Source: Streptococcus sanguinis
GTDB taxonomy: Bacteria > Bacillota > Bacilli > Lactobacillales > Streptococcaceae
DNA length: 64,000 nt
NCBI GenBank assembly: GCA_013378335.1
Contig: CP040556.1
Coordinates: 310,001-374,000 of the forward strand
Reading direction: 5' to 3'
Shown: positions 1 through 9,863 of the stretch, one piece after another
Layout: every line of letters begins with the position of its first letter
Numbering within the stretch: the first letter of the stretch is position 1
Notes under the pieces: generated by a model
What the model was told of the DNA's origin: nothing
What the model saw: the letters and a program-made list of their open reading frames with translations, nothing else
Database searches by the model: none
Made by a program: the position numbers and the translations under genes

Positions 1-2958
1 ATTACAGATGAGCATGTCCGCAATGCCAAACCGCTAGAGCAAGTGCTGAAAGAGTTTCAGGAATTTTGCCAGGACAGTGTTCTCGTTGCCCATAATGCTA
101 CCTTTGACGTGGGCTTTATGAATGTCAACTATGAGCGGCATGGCCTGCCAAAAATTACTCAGCCAGTTATTGACACGCTGGAATTTGCCCGCAACCTCTA
201 TCCAGAGTACAAGCGTCATGGTTTGGGGCCTTTGACCAAGCGTTTCCAGATTGCTCTGGAGCACCACCACATGGCCAACTATGACGCGGAAGCGACAGGC
301 CGCCTCCTCTTTATCTTTATCAAGGATGTGGCTGAAAAGCATGGTGTGACCAATCTCAAGGATTTGAATACGGATCTGGTCGATGAGAATTCCTACAAGA
401 AGGCGCGGGTCAAGCATGCGACCATTTATGTGAAAAATCAGACGGGACTCAAGAATATTTTCAAGTTAGTCAGTCTGTCCAATACCAGGTATTTCGAAGG
501 TGTCCCGCGGATTCCACGGACCGTGCTGGATGCTCATCGTGAAGGCCTGATTCTGGGCTCAGCCTGCTCAGAAGGCGAAGTCTATGATGCTGTTGTCTCT
601 CAGGGGGTGGATGCGGCTGTCGAGGTAGCCAAGTATTATGACTTTATCGAGGTCATGCCACCGGCTATCTATGAGACACTGATTGCCAAGGAGCAGATCA
701 AGGACCAGGAAGAACTGCAGACCATTATTCGCAATCTGATTGAGGTCGGAGATCGCTTGGGCAAGCCTGTCCTTGCGACGGGGAACGTCCACTATATTGA
801 GCCGGAAGAAGAGATTTACCGTGAGATTATCGTCCGGAGTCTGGGTCAGGGAGCCATGATTAACCGGACTATTGGCCACGGTGAAAATGCTCAGCCTGCG
901 CCGCTCCCTAAGGCTCACTTCCGGACCACCAATGAGATGCTGGACGAATTTGCCTTCTTGGGCGAGGACTTAGCTAAGAAGCTGGTTATCACCAATCCCA
1001 ATCAGCTGGCGGAGACCTTTGAGCCGGTCGAGGTGGTTAAGGGCGACCTCTATACACCTTTCATTGACAAGGCTGAGGAGACAGTTGCCGAGCTGACCTA
1101 TCAAAAAGCTTTTGAGATTTATGGCAATCCGCTGCCAGATATCGTGGACTTGCGGATCGAAAAAGAATTGACCTCCATCTTGGGTAATGGTTTTGCCGTG
1201 ATTTATCTGGCTTCGCAGATGCTGGTGCAGCGCTCCAATGAGCGGGGCTATCTGGTAGGCTCGCGGGGGTCTGTCGGGTCTAGCTTTGTCGCGACCATGA
1301 TTGGAATTACCGAGGTTAATCCTTTGTCGCCCCACTATGTCTGTGGCAAATGTCAATACAGCGAGTTCATCACGGACGGCTCCTATGGTTCTGGCTTTGA
1401 TATGCCAGACAAGGACTGTCCAGAGTGTGGTCACAAGCTGAGCAAGAACGGTCAGGATATTCCTTTTGAGACCTTCCTTGGATTTGATGGGGACAAGGTA
1501 CCTGATATTGACTTGAACTTCTCCGGAGAGGATCAGCCGAGCGCCCACTTGGACGTGCGGGATATCTTTGGTGCGGAGTATGCCTTTCGGGCTGGTACTG
1601 TTGGTACCGTTGCGGCTAAGACGGCCTATGGATTTGTCAAGGGCTACGAGCGCGACTACGGGAAGTTCTACCGAGACGCAGAAGTTGAGCGTCTGGCTCA
1701 GGGAGCTGCTGGAGTCAAGCGGACGACTGGACAACACCCGGGTGGAATCGTTGTTATCCCTAACTATATGGATGTTTATGACTTTACACCGGTCCAATAT
1801 CCAGCTGACGATGTGACGGCCGAGTGGCAGACCACCCACTTCAACTTCCACGATATCGATGAAAATGTCCTCAAGCTAGACGTTCTGGGACACGATGATC
1901 CGACCATGATTCGGAAGCTTCAGGACTTGTCTGGCATTGATCCTAATGACATTCCTATGGATGATGCTGGCGTCATGGCCCTCTTTTCTGGAACAGACAT
2001 TTTGGGTGTGACTCAGGAGCAAATCGGCACGCCGACTGGTATGCTGGGAATTCCGGAGTTTGGAACCAACTTTGTACGGGGCATGGTCGATGAGACCCAT
2101 CCGACGACCTTTGCGGAGCTCTTACAGCTATCTGGTCTCTCTCATGGTACGGACGTTTGGCTGGGCAATGCTCAGGACTTGATCAAGCAAGGGATTGCTG
2201 ACCTGTCCACCGTTATCGGCTGTCGGGACGACATCATGGTTTACCTCATGCACAAGGGCTTGGATCCTAAGATGGCCTTTACCATCATGGAGCGCGTGCG
2301 GAAGGGCCTTTGGCTGAAGATTTCTGAAGAAGAGCGCAATGGCTACATCGCAGCCATGAAGGAAAACAATGTGCCAGAATGGTACATCGAGTCCTGTGGA
2401 AAGATCAAGTACATGTTCCCTAAAGCCCATGCGGCGGCCTATGTTATGATGGCCCTGCGGGTAGCCTACTTCAAGGTGCATCATCCGATTTATTACTACT
2501 GTGCCTACTTCTCTATCCGAGCTAAAGCATTTGATATCAAGACCATGAGTGGCGGACTTGATGCCGTCAAACGCCGGATGAACGAAATCGCTGAAAAGCG
2601 CAAGAACAACGAAGCTTCTAATGTAGAAATTGACCTTTATACGACTCTGGAAATCGTCAATGAAATGCTGGAACGGGGCTTTAAGTTTGGGAAGCTAGAT
2701 CTCTACAAGAGCCATGCGACCGAGTTTCTCATCGAAGGAGATACCCTTATTCCTCCTTTTTCTGCCATGGACGGTCTGGGTGACAACGTTGCCCGCCAAG
2801 TGGTCAGAGCGCGGGAAGAAGGCGAATTCCTCTCTAAGACAGAGCTCCGCAAACGTGGCGGCCTCTCTAGCACCCTAGTCGAAAAAATGGACGACATGGG
2901 CATTCTGGGCAATATGCCTGAGGATAACCAGTTGAGTCTGTTTGATGAGTTTTTTTAA
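1..2958 (+). CDS. polC: DNA polymerase III PolC-type alpha subunit (5' partial)
   Basis: Gram-positive replicative polymerase with built-in 3'-5' proofreading. The frame is open from base 1, so the start lies upstream and only about 985 C-terminal codons are present. The window begins inside the DEDDh exonuclease (HNATFDVGF motif). It continues through the C-terminal part of the PHP domain, a zinc-ribbon-like CGKCQYSEF...CPECGHK stretch, and the palm with catalytic [10 protein letters not shown] (Asp near residues 502 and 504 of the visible part). The last residues QLSLFDEFF look like a beta-clamp binding peptide. Full-length PolC is about 1460 aa. A methyltransferase gene follows after a few bases. 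Confidence 0.97.
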   Translation: MTDEHVRNAKPLEQVLKEFQEFCQDSVLVAHNATFDVGFMNVNYERHGLPKITQPVIDTLEFARNLYPEYKRHGLGPLTKRFQIALEHHHMANYDAEATGRLLFIFIKDVAEKHGVTNLKDLNTDLVDENSYKKARVKHATIYVKNQTGLKNIFKLVSLSNTRYFEGVPRIPRTVLDAHREGLILGSACSEGEVYDAVVSQGVDAAVEVAKYYDFIEVMPPAIYETLIAKEQIKDQEELQTIIRNLIEVGDRLGKPVLATGNVHYIEPEEEIYREIIVRSLGQGAMINRTIGHGENAQPAPLPKAHFRTTNEMLDEFAFLGEDLAKKLVITNPNQLAETFEPVEVVKGDLYTPFIDKAEETVAELTYQKAFEIYGNPLPDIVDLRIEKELTSILGNGFAVIYLASQMLVQRSNERGYLVGSRGSVGSSFVATMIGITEVNPLSPHYVCGKCQYSEFITDGSYGSGFDMPDKDCPECGHKLSKNGQDIPFETFLGFDGDKVPDIDLNFSGEDQPSAHLDVRDIFGAEYAFRAGTVGTVAAKTAYGFVKGYERDYGKFYRDAEVERLAQGAAGVKRTTGQHPGGIVVIPNYMDVYDFTPVQYPADDVTAEWQTTHFNFHDIDENVLKLDVLGHDDPTMIRKLQDLSGIDPNDIPMDDAGVMALFSGTDILGVTQEQIGTPTGMLGIPEFGTNFVRGMVDETHPTTFAELLQLSGLSHGTDVWLGNAQDLIKQGIADLSTVIGCRDDIMVYLMHKGLDPKMAFTIMERVRKGLWLKISEEERNGYIAAMKENNVPEWYIESCGKIKYMFPKAHAAAYVMMALRVAYFKVHHPIYYYCAYFSIRAKAFDIKTMSGGLDAVKRRMNEIAEKRKNNEASNVEIDLYTTLEIVNEMLERGFKFGKLDLYKSHATEFLIEGDTLIPPFSAMDGLGDNVARQVVRAREEGEFLSKTELRKRGGLSSTLVEKMDDMGILGNMPEDNQLSLFDEFF

Positions 2959-2969
2959 GAAGGATGTTT

Positions 2970-3650
2970 ATGGAAAATATTACGGAACAATTTAATGCGG
3001 TTGCTTTAGAATATGATTGGGTAACCACTCTTTTGGAAGGCAAGCCCGATTATCTACTGGATAATTTGCCTGACAGTAGAGTTTCCGCTTTGGATATTGG
3101 TTGTGGCGGAGGGAATACCTGCATTTTTCTGTCTTCATATTTTCAACATGTGACAGGAATAGATCTTTCTGCGGATTTTCTGCAGATAGCAAAAGATAAA
3201 GTAGAAAAAGAAGATTTACAGAATGTAGAATTACTGCAGGATGATTTTTTAACCGCTGTTTTTGAGAAACAATTTGATTTTATTTTCAGTCGAACGACAT
3301 TTCATCATTTGGATATCCCTGAAGCTTTGGAAAAATGTAAGAAATTACTAAAGCCAGGTGGCATCCTGTTTGTTATGGACAATGTATCAGAAAAGCCCAC
3401 TCCTTCAACTTGGACCTATATTGTAGGCGCTTATTTAGATTTTCCTCGACACTGGAAAAGATTCGGCTTGAAAAATGCCAGAAGAATCTTCAAACATAGC
3501 ACCTCCAAATCTTGGCTCAATCATTTAGCAACAGATCGCTACCTTTCTAAAAAAGGATATGAAGAGATTTATGGGAAGTTGCTGCCAGGCTGTAAATTAA
3601 TTTCGGATGGCTGGAATATGAAAGTCATCTGGCAAAAAAACAGTGTATGA
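2970..3650 (+). CDS. class I SAM-dependent methyltransferase
   Basis: A 226-residue Rossmann-fold methyltransferase; the substrate is not evident. Motif I is LDIGCGGGNTCIF near residue 45, followed by an acidic strand (GIDLS) and a post-I motif (DFIFSRTTFHHL). The order matches the Methyltransf_11/25 families. ATG at 2964 is also in frame, but AAGAAGG sits at a better distance from the ATG at 2970, so that start is chosen. It lies directly behind polC with almost no gap but is more AT-rich than polC, so it may be a later insertion into this locus. Confidence 0.8.
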   Translation: MENITEQFNAVALEYDWVTTLLEGKPDYLLDNLPDSRVSALDIGCGGGNTCIFLSSYFQHVTGIDLSADFLQIAKDKVEKEDLQNVELLQDDFLTAVFEKQFDFIFSRTTFHHLDIPEALEKCKKLLKPGGILFVMDNVSEKPTPSTWTYIVGAYLDFPRHWKRFGLKNARRIFKHSTSKSWLNHLATDRYLSKKGYEEIYGKLLPGCKLISDGWNMKVIWQKNSV

Positions 3651-3672
3651 TTAGCAAAGAAAGGACTATCTC

Positions 3673-3825
3673 ATGAAACTTACCATTTCCGCTCAGGATA
3701 AGCCTGCGCAAAAGGTATTTGATTACCAGCTGGATCTTGATCCAGATACGATTTTGAAAATGACCGCTTTGATTTGCGGTACAGTGGCAGCGGTTGGTCT
3801 GTTGTCCCTGTTTAAAGAGAAATAA
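3673..3825 (+). CDS. small membrane-anchored protein, unknown function
   Basis: A 50-codon gene with an AAAGGA ribosome site about 8 bases before the ATG. The first 30 residues are polar and acidic (DYQLDLDPD). The rest form one hydrophobic segment (LICGTVAAVGLLSLF) ending in KEK, so the product is probably a single-span membrane peptide with an N-terminal polar domain. It ends 21 bases before pepS and may be co-transcribed with it. I do not recognise a named family. Confidence 0.6.
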   Translation: MKLTISAQDKPAQKVFDYQLDLDPDTILKMTALICGTVAAVGLLSLFKEK

Positions 3826-3846
3826 AAAAAGAAAAGGAGAAGCAGC

Positions 3847-5088
3847 ATGGTTCTGCCAAATTTTAAAGAAAACTTAGAAAAATACGCTAAACTATTGGTT
3901 GCCAATGGGATCAATGTGCAGCCGGGTCACACGGTGGCGCTCAATATTGATGTGGAGCAGCGTGAGCTGGCACACTTGATTGTCAAGGAGGCCTATGCTC
4001 TGGGGGCTCACGAAGTTATCGTCCAGTGGGCGGATGATTTGACTACACGGGAGAAATTCCTCCATGCGTCGATGGAGCGCTTGGACAATGTTCCTGACTA
4101 TAAGGTAGCTGAGATGAACTATCTCCTTGAAAAGAAAGCCAGTCGCTTGGGCGTTCGTTCATCTGATCCGGGGGCTTTGAACGGCGTGGATGCTGAGAAA
4201 TTATCAGCTTCTGCTAAGGCTACGGGGATAGCCATGAAGCCGATGCGGATTGCAACGCAATCCAATAAAGTCAGCTGGACAGTCGCTGCAGCGGCTGGTA
4301 CAGAGTGGGCCAAGAAGGTCTTTCCAAATGCAGCTAGCGATGAGGAAGCGGTAGACTTGCTCTGGGATCAGATTTTCAAAACCTGTCGTGTCTATGAGGA
4401 TGACCCAGTAGCCGCTTGGCAAGCTCATGAAGAAAAACTCAGCTCAAAAGCGAAGGTTCTAAATGAGGAGCAATTCACTGCTCTGCACTACACATCGCCG
4501 GGAACTGACTTGATATTGGGCTTGCCCAAGAACCACCACTGGGAGTCAGCTGGCAGTCTAAATGCTCAGGGCGAGTATTTCATTGCCAACATGCCGACAG
4601 AAGAGGTCTTTACAGCACCAGACTTCCGCCGAGCTGAAGGTTATGTGACCAGCACCAAGCCACTCAGCTATAATGGCAACATCATCGAAGGTATCAAGGT
4701 GACCTTCAAGGATGGCCAGATTGTGGACATTACTGCAGAAAAGGGCGACCAGGTTATGAAGGATCTTGTCTTTGAGAATGCTGGTGCGCGTGCTTTAGGT
4801 GAGTGTGCCTTGGTACCAGATCCAAGTCCGATTTCCCAGTCGGGCATCACCTTCTTCAATACGCTTTTTGATGAAAATGCTTCTAACCACTTGGCTATCG
4901 GTGCAGCTTATGCGACTAGTGTAGTCGGCGGAGAGAATTTATCTGAAGAAGAGCTAGAAGCAGCGGGTCTCAACCGCTCAGATGTCCATGTGGACTTTAT
5001 GATTGGTTCAAATCAGATGGATATTGACGGTATCCGTGAAGACGGCAGCCGTGTAGCAATCTTTAGAAATGGAGACTGGGTAATTTAA
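3847..5088 (+). CDS. pepS: aminopeptidase PepS (M29 family)
   Basis: Cytoplasmic metallo-aminopeptidase that trims N-terminal residues from peptides, as part of amino-acid supply from imported peptides. At 413 residues it has the normal length for M29 (AmpS/PepS/PepT) enzymes. The start MVLPNFKENLEKYAKLLVANG and the blocks GAHEVIVQWADD, EGYVTSTKPLSYNG, GECALVP and NHLAIGAAY are typical, and they hold the Glu/His/Asp metal ligands of the family. The start has AAGGAGAAGCAGC upstream. No signal peptide is present. Confidence 0.95.
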   Translation: MVLPNFKENLEKYAKLLVANGINVQPGHTVALNIDVEQRELAHLIVKEAYALGAHEVIVQWADDLTTREKFLHASMERLDNVPDYKVAEMNYLLEKKASRLGVRSSDPGALNGVDAEKLSASAKATGIAMKPMRIATQSNKVSWTVAAAAGTEWAKKVFPNAASDEEAVDLLWDQIFKTCRVYEDDPVAAWQAHEEKLSSKAKVLNEEQFTALHYTSPGTDLILGLPKNHHWESAGSLNAQGEYFIANMPTEEVFTAPDFRRAEGYVTSTKPLSYNGNIIEGIKVTFKDGQIVDITAEKGDQVMKDLVFENAGARALGECALVPDPSPISQSGITFFNTLFDENASNHLAIGAAYATSVVGGENLSEEELEAAGLNRSDVHVDFMIGSNQMDIDGIREDGSRVAIFRNGDWVI

Positions 5089-5182
5089 GATTTCAAGCTG
5101 CCTTGAATGGCGCATTCCATAATGACAGATTCCACTTGCTTCTTGAGAAGCCTTACTAGAAATATAGAAAGAAGGGGAATAT

Positions 5183-5413
5183 ATGATTGGTAGTATGTTT
5201 GTCGGTTTTATTATCGGCCTTATCGCTGGGGCTATTACCAGCCGCGGGGAGCGCATGGGCTGTATTGGGAAAATCCTCTTGGGCTGGTTTGGTTCCTTGA
5301 TAGGTCAATTTCTCTTTGGCCATTGGGGGCCAATGCTTGCTGATACAGCTATTGTTCCATCAGTGCTAGGAGCAGTTATCCTCTTGGCTATTTTCTGGAG
5401 ACGGGATAGTTAG
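5183..5413 (+). CDS. GlsB/YeaQ/YmgE family small membrane protein
   Basis: A 76-residue protein made of three hydrophobic segments: residues 1-22 with the glycine-rich start GSMFVGFIIGLIAGAI, a middle GKILLGWFGSLIGQFLFG, and a C-terminal PSVLGAVILLAIFW. This is the layout of the transglycosylase-associated / GlsB family, small membrane proteins often linked to envelope stress and found beside Asp23-type genes. AGAAAGAAGGGG precedes the start. An IR-ended repeat begins 10 bases after the stop and may supply the terminator. Confidence 0.85.
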   Translation: MIGSMFVGFIIGLIAGAITSRGERMGCIGKILLGWFGSLIGQFLFGHWGPMLADTAIVPSVLGAVILLAIFWRRDS

Positions 5414-5422
5414 AATAGAAAA

Positions 5423-5603
5423 AATGAGGCTGGGACAAAAGTCCTAGCCTCTCAATTGTCTTTGGATTGTCGAGCAAGACGCAGTGGTTGAGTGGGCTCT
5501 ATTACGCTGATTTCATCAGCTTTTACAGCCCTACTCAACTGTGCGGAGGTGGGACGACGAAATCGAATTCTAACGAATTACCGATTTCTGTCCCACTCTC
5601 ATT
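5423..5603 (+). repeat. IR-ended intergenic repeat, copy 1
   Basis: The ends are imperfect inverted repeats: AATGAGGCTGGGACAAAAGTC at the left against the complement of GATTTCTGTCCCACTCTCATT at the right. Inside is a large hairpin (5486-5541) whose arms are GGTTGAGTGGGCT and AGCCCTACTCAACT. A related element lies at 15449-15615 with the same terminal sequence. Its position just behind a stop codon and its strong internal stem suggest it also works as a transcription terminator. A short open frame inside it is not a gene. Confidence 0.75.
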
Positions 5604-5646
5604 ATTGACTTTCAGTCTGTCTCGCTCCGCTAGGTGCGAGACAAAT

Positions 5647-6352
5647 AAACCACCCGCTATGCGGGTGCGCATCGAAGGTTATACCAAAAAAACTCCAAAC
5701 GCGATACAATAAAGGTGTTCAAGCCAATTGTGAAGCGAAAGGAGAAAAATATGGCGCAAAAGGCACATAGTTTATCACACACAAAGTGGATGTGTAAATA
5801 TCACATTGTGTTGACACCTAAGTATAGACGAAAAATTATTTATAATCAATATCGAAACAGTTTGGGTGAAATATTTCATCGATTATGTAGTTATAAAGGT
5901 GTTGAAATTATCGAGGATCACTTAATGCCAGATCATGTATATATGTTGGTAAGTATTCCACCGAGGATAAGTGTTTCTAGTTTCATGGGGTATTTAAAAG
6001 GTAAAAGTGCTCTCATGATGTTTGATAAGCACGCCAACCTAAAGTACAAGTTTGGGAACCGACATTTTTGGGCGGAAGGTTATTACGTGAGTACAGTAGG
6101 ACTTAATGAAGCTACCATTAAGAAATATATCCAAGAGCAGGAAAAGCATGATATAGCGTTGGATAAATTGAGTGTAAAAGAATATGAGGATCCCTTTAGG
6201 GATAGTGGTAAGTGATGCAAACACCTCTTTGAGAGGTTTGTGACGAGTCAAAAGCAATGAGGCTTGAACAAAGTGAAAGCCAGCGTCTTTAAGCGCTGGC
6301 TGGTGATGTGGGCTTATAGCCCTGGTACAAACCACCCGTTAGACGGGTGGTT
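5647..6352 (+). mobile_element. IS200-type insertion sequence
   Basis: The element carries only a TnpA-type gene and no TnpB. The left end has a hairpin CACCCGC-TAT-GCGGGTG (5651-5667). The right end has AACCACCCGT-TAG-ACGGGTGGTT (6330-6352). Such subterminal hairpins are what Y1 transposases recognise as single-stranded DNA. Other stems occur at 6279-6300 and near 6220-6240. The exact cleavage points cannot be set from one copy. It inserted just beyond the IR-ended repeat at 5423-5603. Confidence 0.85.
5751..6215 (+). CDS. tnpA: IS200/IS605-family transposase TnpA (possibly inactive)
   Basis: A 154-residue Y1 transposase that would cut and rejoin single-stranded DNA ends. The start is the ATG behind AAAGGAGAAAAAT; a longer in-frame reading from 5715 lacks support. 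The catalytic tyrosine lies in the helix KKYIQEQEKHD. The metal-binding HUH motif should read His-hydrophobic-His; here it reads MPDHVYMLV, with Tyr (TAT at 5940-5942) where the second His (CAT/CAC) belongs. A single C-to-T change explains this and would be expected to impair catalysis. Confidence 0.9.
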   Translation: MAQKAHSLSHTKWMCKYHIVLTPKYRRKIIYNQYRNSLGEIFHRLCSYKGVEIIEDHLMPDHVYMLVSIPPRISVSSFMGYLKGKSALMMFDKHANLKYKFGNRHFWAEGYYVSTVGLNEATIKKYIQEQEKHDIALDKLSVKEYEDPFRDSGK

Positions 6353-6381
6353 ATGATTTTTGATAATGATATATAAGTTAT

Positions 6382-7014
6382 TTACTCAATCACCAACATG
6401 CCGTCTTTGACTGCAAATGGGTCTTTTTCATTGATGCGGTCGTAGAACATGATGCCGTTGATGTGGTCAATTTCATGCTGAACAACAATGGCGTTATAGC
6501 CCTTGAGCTTGATACGATGCTTTTGACCGTCCTTGTCAAAGTAATCCACTGTCACTCGCGCATGCCGAACCACGTAGCCCGGTACTTCTCGATCGACTGA
6601 TAGGCAGCCTTCACCATCAGCTAAAGCTGCATCCTGAACGGAATGGGCTACAATCTTAGGATTGTACATCAGTGTTTGCAAACTATAAGCTTCCTTAGGC
6701 GGATTGCCCTCTTCGTCCTCAGGGTTGGGAACTAAAACAGCGATGAGCCGTTTGGAAATATCCAGCTGGGGAGCAGCTAGACCAACACCGCCGCGAAGCC
6801 CCATTTTTTCTGCCAGGACTGGATCCTGGGAATGCTTGAGAAATTGCATCATCTTCTCGCCCAGAATGATTTCCTGGTCTGATAGAGGGAAGCTGACTTC
6901 CTCAGCGATAGCGCGCAGGGTCGGATTGCCCTCGCGGATAATGTCCTTCATATCAATTAAATGGGCTGGTTTGGTTAATCGTTCAATAACAGATGTTTTT
7001 TCACTCACAGACAT
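6382..7014 (-). CDS. def: peptide deformylase
   Basis: Removes the formyl group from the N-terminal methionine of new proteins; cytoplasmic metalloenzyme. All three family motifs are present: [14 protein letters not shown] (metal Cys) and HEIDH starting near residue 180. At 210 residues it fits the longer Gram-positive type-2 deformylases. GAGAGAATC precedes the ATG on the minus strand. It is transcribed convergently with the IS200 element, whose right hairpin lies just beyond its stop. Confidence 0.96.
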   Translation of the reverse strand: MSVSEKTSVIERLTKPAHLIDMKDIIREGNPTLRAIAEEVSFPLSDQEIILGEKMMQFLKHSQDPVLAEKMGLRGGVGLAAPQLDISKRLIAVLVPNPEDEEGNPPKEAYSLQTLMYNPKIVAHSVQDAALADGEGCLSVDREVPGYVVRHARVTVDYFDKDGQKHRIKLKGYNAIVVQHEIDHINGIMFYDRINEKDPFAVKDGMLVIE

Positions 7015-7207
7015 GATTCTCTCCTTTTTCTATCCTTCATCATAACATAAAAGCTGTAAGAAATAAAGGCGGGAGCGGTTTTGACTGCCTGGCAGTGCCT
7101 GATTTTGAATGGAGCCACAGCGACCCATAATATTCCTGACAAAGAAATTGCGTCTTGACCCAAAAAACTGTATGATAGAGGTAGTGTGAATTTTAAAGGA
7201 AAATAGA

Positions 7208-8377
7208 ATGAAAAAATTGATGGAAAAGGTGAGTATCCTCTCGCTTTCTTTGATTCTGACTACGGCTTTTTCGATTTCCAGTGCCCAGTCGGCCATGTTT
7301 GCTTTTTATAAAGGGATTCCAGAAAGTTGGGTAGAACTTCTGGTTTCTTTGCCTTCGGCTGGGATTATGATTATGTTACTGTTTAATAGGGTCATTGAAA
7401 AATACCTGACAGAGCGTCAGATGATTGTGAGCGGACTTCTAATCTTTTCGCTCTGTGGGCTTCTTCCTCTTCTTAATCAGTCTTACTGGCTGATGTTTGC
7501 CTCTCGGCTTGTCTTTGGGATGGGAATCGGTCTGCTCAATGCCAAGGCGATTTCGATTGTGAGCGAGCGCTACAAGGGACAGGAACGCGTTCGGCTTTTA
7601 GGACTGAGAGGCTCGGCAGAAGTAGTCGGGACAGCTCTCTTGACTTTTGGCGTCAGTCGGCTTCTTCCTCTTGGTTGGCAGGCTGCTTTTCTCGTCTATA
7701 CCTTTGGACTGGTGGTTTTGGCGCTTTATTTGCTTTTTGTCCCTTATGACAAGGTCTCTGAAAAGCAGCACGAGCAGTCTGAATTGACTCCTAAGCTAAG
7801 CAGTCATGATTGGCAGCTAAGTCTAGTTTTTGCCTTTGTGGCGGGGGTTATTGTGCTGACCTATATTGCCATCAATGTGCGCGTGCCGGGGATTGTAGAG
7901 AAGTCCGGCATGGGGACGGCCCAGACTGCAGGTGTGATTCTTTCCTTGATGCAGTTGATTGGGATTGCAGCGGGTATCAGCTTTGCTAGTTTGACACGTC
8001 TTTTTAGAGATAAATTGCTGATGCTTTCTGGTCTGGTTTTTGGCCTGACTCAGATTATCATTGGCTTCTCACCTAATCTCTTGTCACTCAGCATGGCTAC
8101 TATTAGCGCTGGCTTTGTATATAGTGTCGGTCTGACGACCATTTTTTACACCCTGTCCGAGCGCATTTCCGCCCACCTTCTCAATCAAGCCACTTCTATC
8201 GTGATTTTAGGCTGCAGTATCGGAGCAACGGCCACTACATTTGTCCTCAGTTTCATTGGGAGATTCTCTAACGCCCCAGCCTTTATCTTCAGCGTTTTGG
8301 GGCTGGCTATGATTCTGACCTCGCTCTTTGTTCTAAGATATAGCAAAGAAAAGAGCGGATTGGCTCCAAAAAGCTAG
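7208..8377 (+). CDS. MFS transporter
   Basis: A 389-residue membrane carrier with about 12 hydrophobic segments and the signature loop RLVFGMGIGLLNAKAISIV of the major facilitator superfamily. Substrate is unknown. The N-terminus (SLILTTAFSISSAQSAMFAFY) and the block ISTLP/VSLPSAGIM-like region resemble the second carrier at 58711, so both belong to the same subfamily. AAAGGAAAATAG precedes the ATG. The stop is followed within 11 bases by a pseudouridine synthase gene. Confidence 0.85.
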   Translation: MKKLMEKVSILSLSLILTTAFSISSAQSAMFAFYKGIPESWVELLVSLPSAGIMIMLLFNRVIEKYLTERQMIVSGLLIFSLCGLLPLLNQSYWLMFASRLVFGMGIGLLNAKAISIVSERYKGQERVRLLGLRGSAEVVGTALLTFGVSRLLPLGWQAAFLVYTFGLVVLALYLLFVPYDKVSEKQHEQSELTPKLSSHDWQLSLVFAFVAGVIVLTYIAINVRVPGIVEKSGMGTAQTAGVILSLMQLIGIAAGISFASLTRLFRDKLLMLSGLVFGLTQIIIGFSPNLLSLSMATISAGFVYSVGLTTIFYTLSERISAHLLNQATSIVILGCSIGATATTFVLSFIGRFSNAPAFIFSVLGLAMILTSLFVLRYSKEKSGLAPKS

Positions 8378-8388
8378 GAGGTTATATG

Positions 8389-9117
8389 ATGCGTCTGGAT
8401 AAATTTTTAGCAGAAAATGGTCTGGGCTCACGCGCCCAGGTCAAGCAGCTCCTAAAGAAAGGGCTGGTTTTGGTCAATGGCAGAGCAGAGAAATTACCTA
8501 AGACCCAGATTGATGAGACAGCAGATGAGATTATTGTTTCTGGCCAAAGGTTGACCTATGAAAAATTCGTCTACTACCTTCTCAACAAGCCGCAGGGAGT
8601 CATTTCGGCGACAGAAGATGACCGTCATAAGACAGTTCTGGATTTGCTGGACGAGACTGCCCGTCAGAAAGAAGTGTTTCCTGTCGGCCGTTTGGATATT
8701 GATACCCACGGCCTGCTCCTTCTGACCAATAATGGCAAGCTAGCCCATGCCATGCTGTCACCCAAAAAGCACGTAGAAAAAATCTACCGAGCTCAAGTAG
8801 CAGGCCTGATGAACCAAGCAGATGTGGAGCGCTTCGCTGCCGGAATAGAGCTGAAAGACTTCACCTGTCAGCCAGCTCAGCTCAAGATTGTAGAGCTGGA
8901 TGAAGCAAAAGAGACTTCTCTCGTAGAAATTACCCTAGCTGAAGGCAAGTTCCACCAGGTCAAGCGCATGGTGGCTGCCTGCGGAAAAGAAGTCACGGAT
9001 CTTCAGCGCCTCACGATGGGACCCCTACAGTTGGATCCTGCATTGGCTCTTGGAGAATGGCGGAGGCTGACCGAGGTAGAAATGCTTTCTTTAGAAATCT
9101 TTGGGGTTGAATTGTAA
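8389..9117 (+). CDS. RsuA-family 16S rRNA pseudouridine synthase
   Basis: Isomerises a uridine in 16S rRNA. It has an N-terminal S4 RNA-binding domain (MRLDKFLAENGLGSRAQVK) and a catalytic domain with VGRLDIDTHGLLLLTNNG, where the Asp is the nucleophile, plus LAEGKFHQVKRM near the end. AGGAGG lies 7 bases before the ATG at 8389 and 4 before the in-frame ATG at 8386, so the later start is preferred. About 242 residues, usual for RsuA/RluE-like enzymes. Confidence 0.92.
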   Translation: MRLDKFLAENGLGSRAQVKQLLKKGLVLVNGRAEKLPKTQIDETADEIIVSGQRLTYEKFVYYLLNKPQGVISATEDDRHKTVLDLLDETARQKEVFPVGRLDIDTHGLLLLTNNGKLAHAMLSPKKHVEKIYRAQVAGLMNQADVERFAAGIELKDFTCQPAQLKIVELDEAKETSLVEITLAEGKFHQVKRMVAACGKEVTDLQRLTMGPLQLDPALALGEWRRLTEVEMLSLEIFGVEL

Positions 9118-9164
9118 ATGAAAAAGCCTGAATTTCTCATACAAAAGAGTTGAAACAGAATCAT

Positions 9165-9193
9165 TTGACAAAGGTAGACCTTCTTGGTAGAAT
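9165..9193 (+). promoter_or_regulatory. rpsO promoter
   Basis: A consensus -35 TTGACA (9165-9170) and a -10 TAGAAT (9188-9193) are separated by 17 bases. It directs transcription into the rpsO leader. Confidence 0.8.
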
Positions 9194-9199
9194 AAGTAT

Positions 9200-9283
9200 G
9201 TCGTAAAGACAAATAACTTCTTCTTGGTTGCAGGCCATGCCAAACCTGCCACTCGGATGAAGCGTAAAGAAAAGGAGTATATC
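9200..9283 (+). promoter_or_regulatory. possible S15 autoregulatory leader
   Basis: About 85 untranslated bases separate the predicted start of transcription from the rpsO ATG. They include a hairpin with stem GCAGG (9230-9234) and CCTGC (9245-9249) enclosing CCATGCCAAA. S15 represses its own mRNA through leader structures in several bacteria. Whether this leader uses that mechanism is an inference. Confidence 0.4.
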
Positions 9284-9553
9284 ATGGCAATCTCAAAAGA
9301 GAAAAAAAATGAAATCATTGCACAATACGCACGTCACGAAGGTGACACTGGTTCAGTAGAGGTACAAGTTGCTGTCCTTACTTGGGAAATTAACCACCTC
9401 AACGACCACATCAAACAACACAAAAAAGACCACGCTACTTACCGTGGTTTGATGAAGAAAATCGGTCGCCGTCGTAACCTCTTGGCTTACCTTCGTAAGA
9501 ACGACGTTAACCGTTACCGTGAGTTGATTAACTCTCTTGGACTTCGTCGCTAA
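9284..9553 (+). CDS. rpsO: 30S ribosomal protein S15
   Basis: Primary binder of the central domain of 16S rRNA. 89 residues, the normal length. It has the conserved [16 protein letters not shown] and the basic end [21 protein letters not shown]. The ATG with AAAAGGAG upstream at 9284 is chosen over a longer reading from 9224, which would run through the structured leader. A strong promoter precedes it and a terminator follows at 9660, so it is a single-gene transcript. Confidence 0.98.
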   Translation: MAISKEKKNEIIAQYARHEGDTGSVEVQVAVLTWEINHLNDHIKQHKKDHATYRGLMKKIGRRRNLLAYLRKNDVNRYRELINSLGLRR

Positions 9554-9863
9554 TCTGCTTTATTTTCCACTTACATTGCCTTGTCACCTTACCTCGATAT
9601 ACTCAAGTATTATCTTCGGTTACGGTTCCTAGCACTGTAAGGTAAAATAAACCAGAATGATCTCCCTTCGGGGAGATTTTTTGTTTTCACTAGGATTTTA
9701 GCCCGAGCTAAAATTGGCTCTCTGGTTTTAGAGACCTTTTTATTCATCATTCCTCTTAGTTCGTTTTAAGGTGTTCAAGTATCGTTTCCTAGCCTAACCC
9801 TTCTAATTTTTCCAAACAAAAAGCTCTTCTATGATGTTAGAAGAACTTTTTCTATCAGTGAAT
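9554..9863. other. intergenic region behind rpsO
   Basis: No gene is visible. It holds the rpsO terminator (9660-9683). Before that is an AT-rich stretch with a loose inverted relation between CACCTTACCT (about 9587) and CTGTAAGGTAAA (about 9635). A hairpin near 9818-9853 (AAAGCTCTTCT / AGAAGAACTTTTT) can end transcription of the hydrolase on the minus strand. Confidence 0.5.
9660..9683 (+). terminator. rpsO rho-independent terminator
   Basis: Stem ATCTCCC / GGGAGAT with a stable TTCG loop, followed by a T run. Confidence 0.9.

Noticed and set aside
970..1851. 293-codon open frame antisense to polC
   Set aside because: It lies fully inside the strongly conserved polC frame; long antisense frames are expected from its codon usage.
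5467..5712. 81-codon plus-strand frame before the IS200 transposase
   Set aside because: It spans the IR-ended repeat and the IS left-end hairpin, with no ribosome site.
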